Source: Prevotella melaninogenica (GTDB taxonomy: Bacteria > Bacteroidota > Bacteroidia > Bacteroidales > Bacteroidaceae). From it: DNA of 64,000 nucleotides. Below are positions 17,384-24,417 of this stretch, piece by piece. The notes beneath the pieces were generated by a model that saw only the letters and a list, made by a program, of their open reading frames with translations, was not told the DNA's origin and did not search any database. Location: positions 62,001-126,000 of the forward strand of contig NZ_CP054010.1 of the NCBI RefSeq assembly GCF_013267595.1, in the 5' to 3' direction. How positions within the stretch are numbered: the stretch's first letter is position 1; every line of letters begins with the position of its first letter. Position numbers and translations under genes: made by a program.

Positions 17384-19102
17384 TTATGCTTTGGCCTTCT
17401 TTGCCCAAGTATCTTTCAAGCCAACAGTCTTATTAAACACGAGGTGGTCAGCTGTTGTATCTGGGTCAAGCATGAAGTAACCAGTACGCTGGAACTGTAG
17501 GTAATCACCCGGTTTCTTCTCAGCGAGATACTGTTCAACGTAGCACTCTGTGTGTACAGTAAGGCTTTCTGGATTGAGAAGCTCACGGAAATCACGCTCA
17601 TCAGCAGCAGGATTCTCTACGTTGAACAAGCGGTCGTACTCACGTACCTCTGCCTTTAAGCAGTGGTCAGCGCTAACCCAGTGGAGAGTACCTTTCACCT
17701 TACGGTCAGCACCCTGCATACCACTCTTGCTGTCAGCATCATATTCTGCTTGAATCTCAATGATATTGCCCTCAGCATCCTTAGTACAACCAGTACACTT
17801 AACGATGTAAGCGTTCTTCAATCTCACTTCCTTACCTGGAGACATACGGAAGAATTTCTTTGGAGCATCCTCCATAAAGTCAGCACGTTCAATCCAAAGA
17901 TTCTTTGAGAAGGTGATAGTGTGTGAACCATCTGCCTCATTCTCTGGGTTGTTAATAGCCTCCATCTCCTCAGTCTTTCCTTCTGGATAGTTGGTAATAA
18001 CAAGTTTTACAGGGTCGAGAACAGCGCTAACACGTGTAGCCTTCTTGTTCAAGTCGTCACGTACAGCAGCCTCCAACAACGCTACATCATTGAGTGCATC
18101 GAACTTAGTATAGCCAATAGAGTCGATGAAGTTACGGATAGACTCTGGAGAGTAACCACGACGACGCATACCACAGAGTGTCGGCATTCGTGGATCATCC
18201 CATCCCTTGACGTGATGTTCATCAACCAATGTATGAAGTTTACGCTTTGACATTACTGTATAAGTAAGGTTCAAGCGGTTGAACTCTATCTGTCGTGGGC
18301 GGTTATCTGATAGGTTGTCATCGGTGCCATCACTTTCTTTTAAGAAGTCAATAAACTTATCATAGAGAGGACGGTGAGGCACAAACTCGAGTGTACAGAT
18401 AGAGTGGGTAACACCCTCAAAGTAGTCACTCTGTCCGTGTGCAAAGTCATACATTGGGTAACAATGCCACTTTGTACCTGTGCGATGATGTGGAATCTGA
18501 ATGATTCGATATATGATTGGATCACGGAAATGCATGTTAGGATTAGCCATATCGAGCTTTGCACGAAGTACCATGCTTCCCTCAACAGCCTCTGGTGTGT
18601 TCATCTGCTCAAACAAAGCAAGGCTTTCCTCGATAGGACGATCACGGTATGGTGATGCTGTACCAGGCGTTGTTGGTGTACCTTTCTGTGTTGCAATCTG
18701 CTCAGAAGTCTGCTCGTCAACATATGCCAAGCCCTTCTTAATCATCCAAACAGCAAAGTCCCATAACTTCTCAAAGTAATCACTTGCATAATAAATGTTA
18801 CCCCATTTGAAGCCAAGCCAGCTAATATCATGAAGGATATTCTCTACATATTCGTTGTTCTCCTTGCTTGGGTTTGTATCATCAAAACGAAGATTACAAA
18901 TTCCCTTATAGTTTTCAGCTACACCAAAGTCCATGCAAATCGCTTTCGCATGACCAATATGAAGATAGCCATTTGGCTCTGGTGGGAAACGTGTCTGAAT
19001 ACGTCCTCCGTTCTTACCCTTTGCGAGGTCTTCCTCTACCAGTTGTTCTACGAAGCTCAAGCTACGCTTCTCCTCATTGGTGTTGTTCTCTATCGTAGTC
19101 AT
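17384..19102 (-). CDS. glnS: glutaminyl-tRNA synthetase
   Basis: A 572-residue class I synthetase charging tRNA(Gln) with glutamine. The HIGH signature is in PPEPNGYLHIGHAKAICMDF at about residue 40, and the KMSKS-like loop is VMSKRKLHTLV. The specificity region (LRFDDTNPSKENNEYV) and the C-terminal beta-barrel anticodon-binding domain are present. Its presence indicates direct glutaminylation. A -7 box TAACTTTG is 24 nt upstream on the minus strand. It heads a likely four-gene operon with TPR, dedA and a sigma factor. Confidence 0.96.
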   Translation of the reverse strand: MTTIENNTNEEKRSLSFVEQLVEEDLAKGKNGGRIQTRFPPEPNGYLHIGHAKAICMDFGVAENYKGICNLRFDDTNPSKENNEYVENILHDISWLGFKWGNIYYASDYFEKLWDFAVWMIKKGLAYVDEQTSEQIATQKGTPTTPGTASPYRDRPIEESLALFEQMNTPEAVEGSMVLRAKLDMANPNMHFRDPIIYRIIQIPHHRTGTKWHCYPMYDFAHGQSDYFEGVTHSICTLEFVPHRPLYDKFIDFLKESDGTDDNLSDNRPRQIEFNRLNLTYTVMSKRKLHTLVDEHHVKGWDDPRMPTLCGMRRRGYSPESIRNFIDSIGYTKFDALNDVALLEAAVRDDLNKKATRVSAVLDPVKLVITNYPEGKTEEMEAINNPENEADGSHTITFSKNLWIERADFMEDAPKKFFRMSPGKEVRLKNAYIVKCTGCTKDAEGNIIEIQAEYDADSKSGMQGADRKVKGTLHWVSADHCLKAEVREYDRLFNVENPAADERDFRELLNPESLTVHTECYVEQYLAEKKPGDYLQFQRTGYFMLDPDTTADHLVFNKTVGLKDTWAKKAKA

Positions 19103-19126
19103 ATTTTCCTATTTATTATTATGCTG

Positions 19127-19134
19127 CAAAGTTA
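19127..19134 (-). promoter_or_regulatory. -7 box for the glnS operon
   Basis: Minus-strand TAACTTTG, 24 nt upstream of the glnS start codon. Confidence 0.5.
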
Positions 19135-19387
19135 CTCATTTTTTCTTGTTTATGATGCACTTTGTTCTAAATAATAATGTATATTCTTTTATGCAGTTTG
19201 AATTTAGTCATGCAAAATACTTCCCGAGTAATGTTTTATAATGTTTTATACATTTTCCGTAACGAAATAAAACGATTTTTCTTTATCTTTTTAAAGTGTT
19301 TAATAAAAGTGAATCTGAATGGCTTTCAGCGATAGGTGTATGTGTGATAACAAATGTTTCATTATTAATAAAAAAGTTGTATAAAAG
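19135..19387. other. intergenic region, no gene seen
   Basis: AT-rich sequence between the glnS promoter and the small-RNA promoter. No open frame with gene-like composition and no repeat was recognised. Confidence 0.5.
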
Positions 19388-19419
19388 TTTGCACATATAA
19401 AAATAATGCCCTATCTTTG
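19388..19419 (+). promoter_or_regulatory. orphan promoter driving a small RNA candidate
   Basis: TTTG at 19388-19391, 20 nt, then TATCTTTG at 19412-19419. It is one of the best promoter matches in the window, yet no coding gene follows within 470 nt. Confidence 0.7.
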
Positions 19420-19424
19420 CAAAC

Positions 19425-19516
19425 GTTATCCTGAATACAATCTTTTTACCTTAAAGAAACTAATACCTATTGAGATTGAATGCCCATCGCTGTGAAGCGT
19501 AGGGCATTTTTATTTT
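19425..19516 (+). ncRNA. candidate small RNA (about 90 nt)
   Basis: This transcription unit is bounded by the promoter at 19388-19419 and an intrinsic terminator. The terminator hairpin (19480-19506) has a seven-bp outer stem AATGCCC / GGGCATT, a two-base internal mismatch, and an inner CGCT-GTGA-AGCG stem with a GNRA-type loop, followed by TTTATTTTT. No plausible open reading frame is inside. It is either a free-standing sRNA or an early-terminated leader; the nearest downstream gene, the Nramp transporter, has its own promoter. Family unknown. Confidence 0.55.
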
Positions 19517-19848
19517 TAGTAACTTTTTGGTTCTGTAATTTTGTTTACAGTATTTTGTAGATTCGTTTTAGGTTTCTTAGACAAAGTCTTATATTTTTCT
19601 TTATAGTTCTTTTAAGCGGTTCTCTGATTTATACTTAGGTGTGATTGTGACTATTCAAAGTATATTTTAACGCTTCGTTCCAACCTTTTATTATTCATTT
19701 TGTTGTAGAATTGTAACTGACAAGAAAAAAAAGATATTCGGAAACAACACAAAAACAAGAATTCCTGAAACATTGTGGACTAATGACCGATTTGGTTTTA
19801 ATCCACCTACCTAATTGTTTGTATTTTTTTCAATATTCCCTTATCATC
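19517..19848. other. intergenic region upstream of the Nramp gene
   Basis: AT-rich and without a gene. It contains a segment at 19780-19820 (CTAATGACCGATTTGG with nearby CTACC) that recurs at 29851-29882. Confidence 0.4.
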
Positions 19849-19880
19849 TTGTAGTTTGTCATATAGATATTGTAACTTTG
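19849..19880 (+). promoter_or_regulatory. promoter for the Nramp gene
   Basis: TTG at 19849-19851, 21 nt, then TAACTTTG at 19873-19880; the start codon is 17 nt further. Confidence 0.6.
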
Positions 19881-19897
19881 CATAAAACTTAATTAGA

Positions 19898-21160
19898 ATG
19901 AAGAATATATTAAAAGAACTACAACGTAAGGACCACCCACGTGTGTTGGGTGCCTTAGATATATTTAAATTTATTGGTCCCGGTTTGTTGGTGACCGTAG
20001 GCTTTATCGACCCAGGAAACTGGGCAAGTAACTTTGCTGCTGGTTCAGAGTATGGCTATGCATTGTTATGGGTAGTAACCCTTTCAACAATTATGCTTAT
20101 AGCTTTACAGCATAATGTTGCTCATCTTGGAATTGTGACAGGACTTTGTCTCAGTGAGGCAGCAGTTAAGTATGCACCTAAATGGATAGGTCGTCCTATC
20201 ATCTTGAGTGCAATTCTTGCCAGTATCTCTACCTCTTTAGCAGAGATTCTTGGTGGTGCGATTGCGCTACAAATGCTCTTTGGCATTAGTATTCCTACAG
20301 GCTCTGTCTTAACAACAGTGGCTGTGTTGATAATGCTTTTTACGAATAGCTATAAGAAGATGGAACGTGCCATCATTGGCTTTGTGTCAATGATAGGTCT
20401 TTCGTTTGTTTATGAACTCTTTCTCGTTGATATTCATTGGCCTGCAGCTATTGAGGGAGCATTCGTTCCAACAGTCCCACAAGGTTCTCTCTTGATTATC
20501 ATGAGTGTGTTGGGAGCGGTTGTGATGCCTCATAATCTTTTCCTTCACTCTGAGATTGTACAGAGTCGCGAGATCTATTTGGAGGGTGACGAACGTATCC
20601 GTCACATGTTAAAGTATGAGTTTGTCGACACACTTTTCTCAATGATTGTGGGTTGGGCTATCAACTCTGCGATGATTCTCTTGGCAGCAAGTACGTTCTT
20701 CTCTCATGGTCAGCATGTTGATGAACTGTCTCAGGCGCAAGCAATGCTACAGCCACTTTTGGGTAATAATGCTGCGAATATATTTGCTATTGCCTTACTT
20801 TTAGCGGGTATTTCAAGTACGATAACCAGTGGAATGGCTGCGGGTAGTATCTTCTCTGGACTTTTTGGTGAGTCATATAATGCAAAAGATACGCACTCTA
20901 TTGCTGGAATTGTCCTCTCATTAGGTATTGCCCTTCTGATGATATTCTTTATTGGTGACCCATTTAAGGGATTGATTATCTCACAGATGTTCCTTTCTGT
21001 CCAACTTCCTTTCACCGTTTTCTTACAAGTCGGTCTGACATCTTCCAAGCGTGTGATGGGTAAGTATGCCAATAGTAAGTTGAATATGGTCTTCCTTTAC
21101 TCGTTAGCGGGCATCGTCACCTTACTTAATATATGGCTCTTGATAGAGAGTATATCATAG
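19898..21160 (+). CDS. mntH: Nramp family divalent metal transporter
   Basis: A 420-residue inner-membrane proton-coupled importer for Mn2+ or Fe2+. The metal-binding motifs are intact: TM1 carries FIDPGNWASN (Asp38 and Asn41) and TM6 carries VVMPHNLFLHSEI. Ten to eleven hydrophobic helices are visible, and the length is normal. It is transcribed alone from a TAACTTTG promoter. No metal-dependent regulator or riboswitch was recognised in its short leader. Manganese versus iron preference cannot be read from the motifs. Confidence 0.93.
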   Translation: MKNILKELQRKDHPRVLGALDIFKFIGPGLLVTVGFIDPGNWASNFAAGSEYGYALLWVVTLSTIMLIALQHNVAHLGIVTGLCLSEAAVKYAPKWIGRPIILSAILASISTSLAEILGGAIALQMLFGISIPTGSVLTTVAVLIMLFTNSYKKMERAIIGFVSMIGLSFVYELFLVDIHWPAAIEGAFVPTVPQGSLLIIMSVLGAVVMPHNLFLHSEIVQSREIYLEGDERIRHMLKYEFVDTLFSMIVGWAINSAMILLAASTFFSHGQHVDELSQAQAMLQPLLGNNAANIFAIALLLAGISSTITSGMAAGSIFSGLFGESYNAKDTHSIAGIVLSLGIALLMIFFIGDPFKGLIISQMFLSVQLPFTVFLQVGLTSSKRVMGKYANSKLNMVFLYSLAGIVTLLNIWLLIESIS

Positions 21161-21218
21161 TGGTGATGTCTTGCGAGGTGGAATATTGTAAAATAAATTC
21201 ACATCTTAAAAATGAATA

Positions 21219-21317
21219 GATGCTTAATTGCGTTCCAATTGGGCGTTAATTGAGGTCCAAAAGGGCGTTAATTGCCATGCAACTAACGCCCTTTTGCAAT
21301 GCAATTAAGCACCTTTT
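21219..21317. repeat. dispersed repeat family B, copy 2
   Basis: It begins TGCTTAATTGCG, contains TCCAAAAGGGCGTTAATTG and the inverse CTAACGCCCTTTTGCA, and ends GCAATTAAGCACC, so it is internally palindromic. A downstream GTAATGATTTTTCAA at about 21417 also follows copy 3. Confidence 0.7.
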
Positions 21318-21501
21318 ATGATGTGCTTTTGCAACTCTTTGATGCCCTGATGGTTATGAATGCAGTCTTTTTTGATGTTTCCAAGGTAGAAGAAGTTTCT
21401 TTCCTCTCTTTTTGTGTAATGATTTTTCAAATCAGCTATAAGCGTTTTACTCCTATAAAAACCAACTTCTAAGGATTAATCCCACATTACATAATATAAA
21501 G

Positions 21502-21540
21502 AAGACGGGAATGATACAACCATACCATTCCCGTCTTTTA
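21502..21540 (-). terminator. terminator of the small membrane protein gene
   Basis: A 12-bp perfect stem AAGACGGGAATG / CATTCCCGTCTT with T-rich flanks on both sides, 20 nt past the stop at 21559. Confidence 0.8.
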
Positions 21541-21558
21541 TGTTATTTGCTATTAATC

Positions 21559-21780
21559 TTAGATAGACTTATAGCCGTTCGTACTGTTATGTGCAAGCAA
21601 GTCTTTCAGATTTAGCTCTCTGCCACCATGTGCTTCGTAAGCTTCTCTCATTTCTTCCTCGCCCTCAGCCTCTTCTTCAGAGTGAACGAATGTAACGCAC
21701 TTGTCTTTAAGTTCTGCAACTACCCAGCCAATCAGTGCGATGATTAGCAGTGCAATCAGTCCTGTCATTGGAGTTATCAT
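21559..21780 (-). CDS. small single-span membrane protein, unknown
   Basis: A 73-residue protein with one N-terminal hydrophobic helix (GLIALLIIALIGWVVAELK, residues about 7-25). A highly acidic segment follows (SEEEAEGEEEMREAYEAHGG), then a C-terminal tail (LNLKDLLAHNSTNGYKSI). It has a proper -7 box 27 nt upstream and a strong terminator downstream, which supports a real gene despite its size. Function is not recognised; the topology suggests a small membrane-anchored regulator or scaffold. Confidence 0.7.
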   Translation of the reverse strand: MITPMTGLIALLIIALIGWVVAELKDKCVTFVHSEEEAEGEEEMREAYEAHGGRELNLKDLLAHNSTNGYKSI

Positions 21781-21806
21781 AATTGATTTGTTTTTTATTT
21801 CTGATG

Positions 21807-21814
21807 CAAAATTA
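21807..21814 (-). promoter_or_regulatory. -7 box for the small membrane protein gene
   Basis: Minus-strand TAATTTTG, 26 nt upstream of the start codon. Confidence 0.5.
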
Positions 21815-21856
21815 CATTAAGTTTCGGAAAGGACCAAATAATCTGTTAGTTTTTAG

Positions 21857-21864
21857 TAACTTTG
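21857..21864 (+). promoter_or_regulatory. -7 box for the leader peptide and peptidase E unit
   Basis: TAACTTTG, an exact TAnnTTTG match, 11 nt before the GTG of the leader peptide. Confidence 0.55.
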
Positions 21865-21875
21865 CAGTATTAAAC

Positions 21876-21989
21876 GTGAGAAGTAAGAGGTATAGATTTA
21901 TAGTATTCTTGATTATAATACTTATTTTTATTCCTGTTCAATCTGTTTATAGTACTAATGATAAGGAAGTTCTAAACATAATATATTAA
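21876..21989 (+). CDS. candidate 37-residue leader peptide coupled to peptidase E
   Basis: A short frame starts at GTG 21876, 11 nt after a TAACTTTG box, and ends with TAA at 21987-21989. Its last base is the first base of the next gene's ATG (TAATG), the usual sign of translational coupling. The peptide has a basic start (VRSKRYR), a hydrophobic core (FIVFLIIILIFIPV) and a polar tail. It therefore looks like a signal-anchored small membrane peptide. The next gene lacks such a segment. It is too short to be certain. It may be a regulatory leader, a small membrane protein or a chance frame. Confidence 0.4.
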   Translation: MRSKRYRFIVFLIIILIFIPVQSVYSTNDKEVLNIIY

Positions 21990-22609
21990 TGAAGAAGATC
22001 TTTTTATGTTCATATTTTGCTGAGGTTGCTTCAATTTTATCCGAATCTGTTTCAGTTCCGTTGAGAGGCAAGACAGTAGCATTTATCCCTACAGCAAGCA
22101 TTCATGAAGCGTATACACAATATGTGGAAGAAGCCAGAGTGGCATTTGATTCTCTTGGACTTATTGTTAAGGAATTAGAAATTACTCAATGTAGTAAGAA
22201 TGAAATAGAAGAGGTCTTGACAAGCTGCGACTGTATCTATGTATCGGGTGGCAATACGTTTTTTCTCTTGCAGGAATTGAGGAGAACTGGGATTGACAGG
22301 TGTATCATAGAGCAGGTGGAGCAAGGAAAACTATATATTGGGGAATCTGCTGGAGCGATGATACTTGCTCCCAACATTGAATATGCAAAGGGTATGGATG
22401 ACTGTTATTCGCGGGTGTCAGGAATGGAGGATTTTGTTGGTCTTGGACTTGTTGGATTCTATCCTGTCGTACATTTCGATAGTTTTCCTTTTGAAAAGGC
22501 TGCACGGGAAGTTGTCAACAAGAATAGCCATCTTCCCTTGAAGATTATTACAAATCAGCAAGCTATTGCTGTTGTGGGAAATAATATCGTAATAAAAGAA
22601 AGAAAATAA
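21989..22609 (+). CDS. peptidase S51 (dipeptidase E-like) family protein
   Basis: A 206-residue cytosolic protein of the S51 serine peptidase family, which includes alpha-aspartyl dipeptidase PepE. The nucleophile elbow GESAGAM (Ser at about residue 119) and the upstream SGGNTFFLLQEL segment are both present. A histidine in YPVVHFDSF is a candidate catalytic base. Length is slightly below E. coli PepE and closer to the Gram-positive PepE-like group, so the substrate may differ from Asp-X dipeptides. It is probably co-expressed with the leader frame upstream; nth follows after 62 nt. Confidence 0.8.
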   Translation: MKKIFLCSYFAEVASILSESVSVPLRGKTVAFIPTASIHEAYTQYVEEARVAFDSLGLIVKELEITQCSKNEIEEVLTSCDCIYVSGGNTFFLLQELRRTGIDRCIIEQVEQGKLYIGESAGAMILAPNIEYAKGMDDCYSRVSGMEDFVGLGLVGFYPVVHFDSFPFEKAAREVVNKNSHLPLKIITNQQAIAVVGNNIVIKERK

Positions 22610-22671
22610 TTTTTATTGGCTGAGATAATTGGCTGAGCTGTTTATTTTATGCTGTACTATACTATAAAAGG

Positions 22672-23319
22672 ATGACAAGAAAAGAAAGATATGATTATGC
22701 ACTGAGTTATTTTCGCAAGAATGTTGGGCATGTTTCGACTGAGCTAAATTTTGGTTCGGCATTCCAACTTCTTTGTGCGACACTCCTTTCTGCTCAGTGT
22801 ACGGATAAGCGAATCAATGCGATAACACCAGAATTGTTCCGTCATTATCCAGATGCAAAGGCGATGGCAGAGGCTACAGCCGATGAGATATTTGAGTATG
22901 TGAAGAGTGTTTCTTACCCCAATTCAAAGGCAAAACATTTAGTTGAGATGTCGAAGATGTTGGTTGAGAAATTTGATGGTGAGGTGCCTTCTGATCCTAA
23001 TGCCCTCGTTACGCTGCCTGGAGTAGGGCGTAAGACGGCAAATGTTATTCAAGCAGTGTGGTTTGGTAAGCCAACACTTGCTGTCGATACGCATGTCTAC
23101 CGTGTCAGTCATCGTTTGGGGCTGGTTCCTTCAACAGCTAACACGCCTCGTAAGGTTGAGGATTATCTGATGAAGAATATCCCTACAGAGGAGGTCTCGG
23201 ATGCCCACCATTGGATATTGCTTCATGGACGTTATGTTTGCAAGAGTGCTAAGCCTGATTGTGAGCATTGTCCTTTTGATAGTATTTGCCCAAAGCTGTT
23301 AGAGAATAGTAAGTTGTAG
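22672..23319 (+). CDS. nth: endonuclease III
   Basis: A 215-residue DNA glycosylase/AP lyase removing oxidised pyrimidines. The helix-hairpin-helix and catalytic lysine are in LPGVGRKTANVI. The catalytic aspartate is in LAVDTHVYRVSHRLG. Four cysteines for the 4Fe-4S cluster are in the C-terminal part (YVCKSAKPDCEHCPFDSICP). Length and motif order are canonical. It may share a transcript with the peptidase E gene. Confidence 0.96.
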   Translation: MTRKERYDYALSYFRKNVGHVSTELNFGSAFQLLCATLLSAQCTDKRINAITPELFRHYPDAKAMAEATADEIFEYVKSVSYPNSKAKHLVEMSKMLVEKFDGEVPSDPNALVTLPGVGRKTANVIQAVWFGKPTLAVDTHVYRVSHRLGLVPSTANTPRKVEDYLMKNIPTEEVSDAHHWILLHGRYVCKSAKPDCEHCPFDSICPKLLENSKL

Positions 23320-23328
23320 GATAGGATA

Positions 23329-23406
23329 GTTGACGAGTTAACGAGTTTACAAGTTAACGAGTTAATTGATGGTAGGTTTATAGTTGACGGTTGACGAGTT
23401 AACAAG
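23329..23406. repeat. short tandem-like GTTAACGAG / GTTGACGAG repeats
   Basis: Between nth and the DUF2461 gene the sequence has five to six copies of (A)GTT(A/G)ACGAGTT or close variants. It looks like slippage-generated intergenic sequence. Confidence 0.6.
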
Positions 23407-23454
23407 TGAATGAATTGATAGTGTAAAATTAAACAAGATAAAACGCAAAAGATT

Positions 23455-24165
23455 ATGAATACAAAGAAGATAATACACTTCTTGAAAGGTATTGCTGCGA
23501 ACAATAATAAGCAATGGTTTCAGGAGCATAAGGCTGAATACGATGAGGTGAAGGCTGATTTTGAGAACGGAGTTGACCAAATAATATCTTGTTTGGCAAC
23601 CTTTGATGATGAGGTTTCACACTTGACGGCAAAGGATTGTACCTATCGTTTTTATCGTGATATACGTTTCTCACCTGATAAGAGTCCGTATAAACGTCAC
23701 TTGGGTGCATACATCTGTGCACGTGGTAGAAAGGCTTTGCGTGGTGGTTATTATATACATCTTCAGCCAGGCAACTGCTTGGTTGCTGTGGGATGCTATT
23801 GGTTGCCTACGAATATATTGACTTCATGTCGCAATGAAATCATGGCAAACATTGATGAATGGCTCAAGCATGTAGAGAATGAGGAGTTTATCGATTTGTT
23901 TGGACGACCTAATGAAGGTGAATGGACCGACGATAAAGTCAGTAAGAGAGGCTTTGGACTTGCAGCTTTAAAGACTGTTCCAAAGGGATTCCCAAAAGAT
24001 TATGAGCATCTTCAGTATCTTCGAATGAAGGATTATTGCTGTTGGGTGTCTGTGCCCGATGACTTCTTCGAGGGCGATGGCTGGATTGAGCAGTTAGAAC
24101 ATATCTGTAAGACAGGTAAGCCTATGATGGACTTTATTAATAATGTGGTAGATGATTATGAATAA
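23455..24165 (+). CDS. DUF2461 domain protein
   Basis: A 236-residue soluble protein with the DUF2461 pattern: WFQEHKAEYDEVKADFE near the start, FYRDIRFSPDKSPYKRHLGA in the middle, then GGYYIHLQPGNCLVAVGCYW and the C-terminal KGFPKDYEHLQYLRMKDY. The family is widespread but has no established biochemical role. It ends 5 nt before a MITE-like element that probably also terminates its transcript. Confidence 0.88.
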   Translation: MNTKKIIHFLKGIAANNNKQWFQEHKAEYDEVKADFENGVDQIISCLATFDDEVSHLTAKDCTYRFYRDIRFSPDKSPYKRHLGAYICARGRKALRGGYYIHLQPGNCLVAVGCYWLPTNILTSCRNEIMANIDEWLKHVENEEFIDLFGRPNEGEWTDDKVSKRGFGLAALKTVPKGFPKDYEHLQYLRMKDYCCWVSVPDDFFEGDGWIEQLEHICKTGKPMMDFINNVVDDYE

Positions 24166-24169
24166 AAAC

Positions 24170-24362
24170 AAATAAGAGGGTGTGTCAAAATGCAAATATC
24201 ATTTTGATGATCTTACAGTTTGAAACAATCCAATAAAAAATGACCATTTCTATACTCGATTTTGAGTAAAGAAATGGTCTTTTCTTTGCCTTTAGAAGAA
24301 TCCTACTTATAGATTGAAAGTTGTCAAGTTATTAATTTGCATTTTGACACACCCTCTTATTT
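24170..24362. mobile_element. MITE-like element with 28-bp perfect terminal inverted repeats
   Basis: The two ends are perfect inverted repeats of 28 bp (24170-24197 and 24335-24362), with the core GAGGGTGTGTCAAAATGC. Ends of this type occur on bacterial insertion sequences (TGTGTCAAAA). The 137-bp interior has no coding capacity but carries its own long hairpin at 24242-24279 followed by TTTTCTTT. Size and structure fit a non-autonomous element. No target-site duplication could be confirmed. It lies between the convergent DUF2461 and valS genes, where it may act as a bidirectional terminator. Confidence 0.65.
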
Positions 24363-24417
24363 TTATATGTACTAAAACGCTTTGGCTAATGAACCCATTA
24401 GTCAAAGAGATAATAGA

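Noticed and set aside
21783..21875. Longer 68-residue frame ahead of the leader peptide
   Set aside because: It would start upstream of the -7 box TAACTTTG at 21857-21864 and overlaps the divergent promoter, so only the part from GTG 21876 is plausible.
23329..23406. CRISPR-like repeats between nth and the DUF2461 gene
   Set aside because: Units are short (about 11 nt), irregularly spaced, without uniform spacers or cas genes, so they are simple slippage-type repeats.
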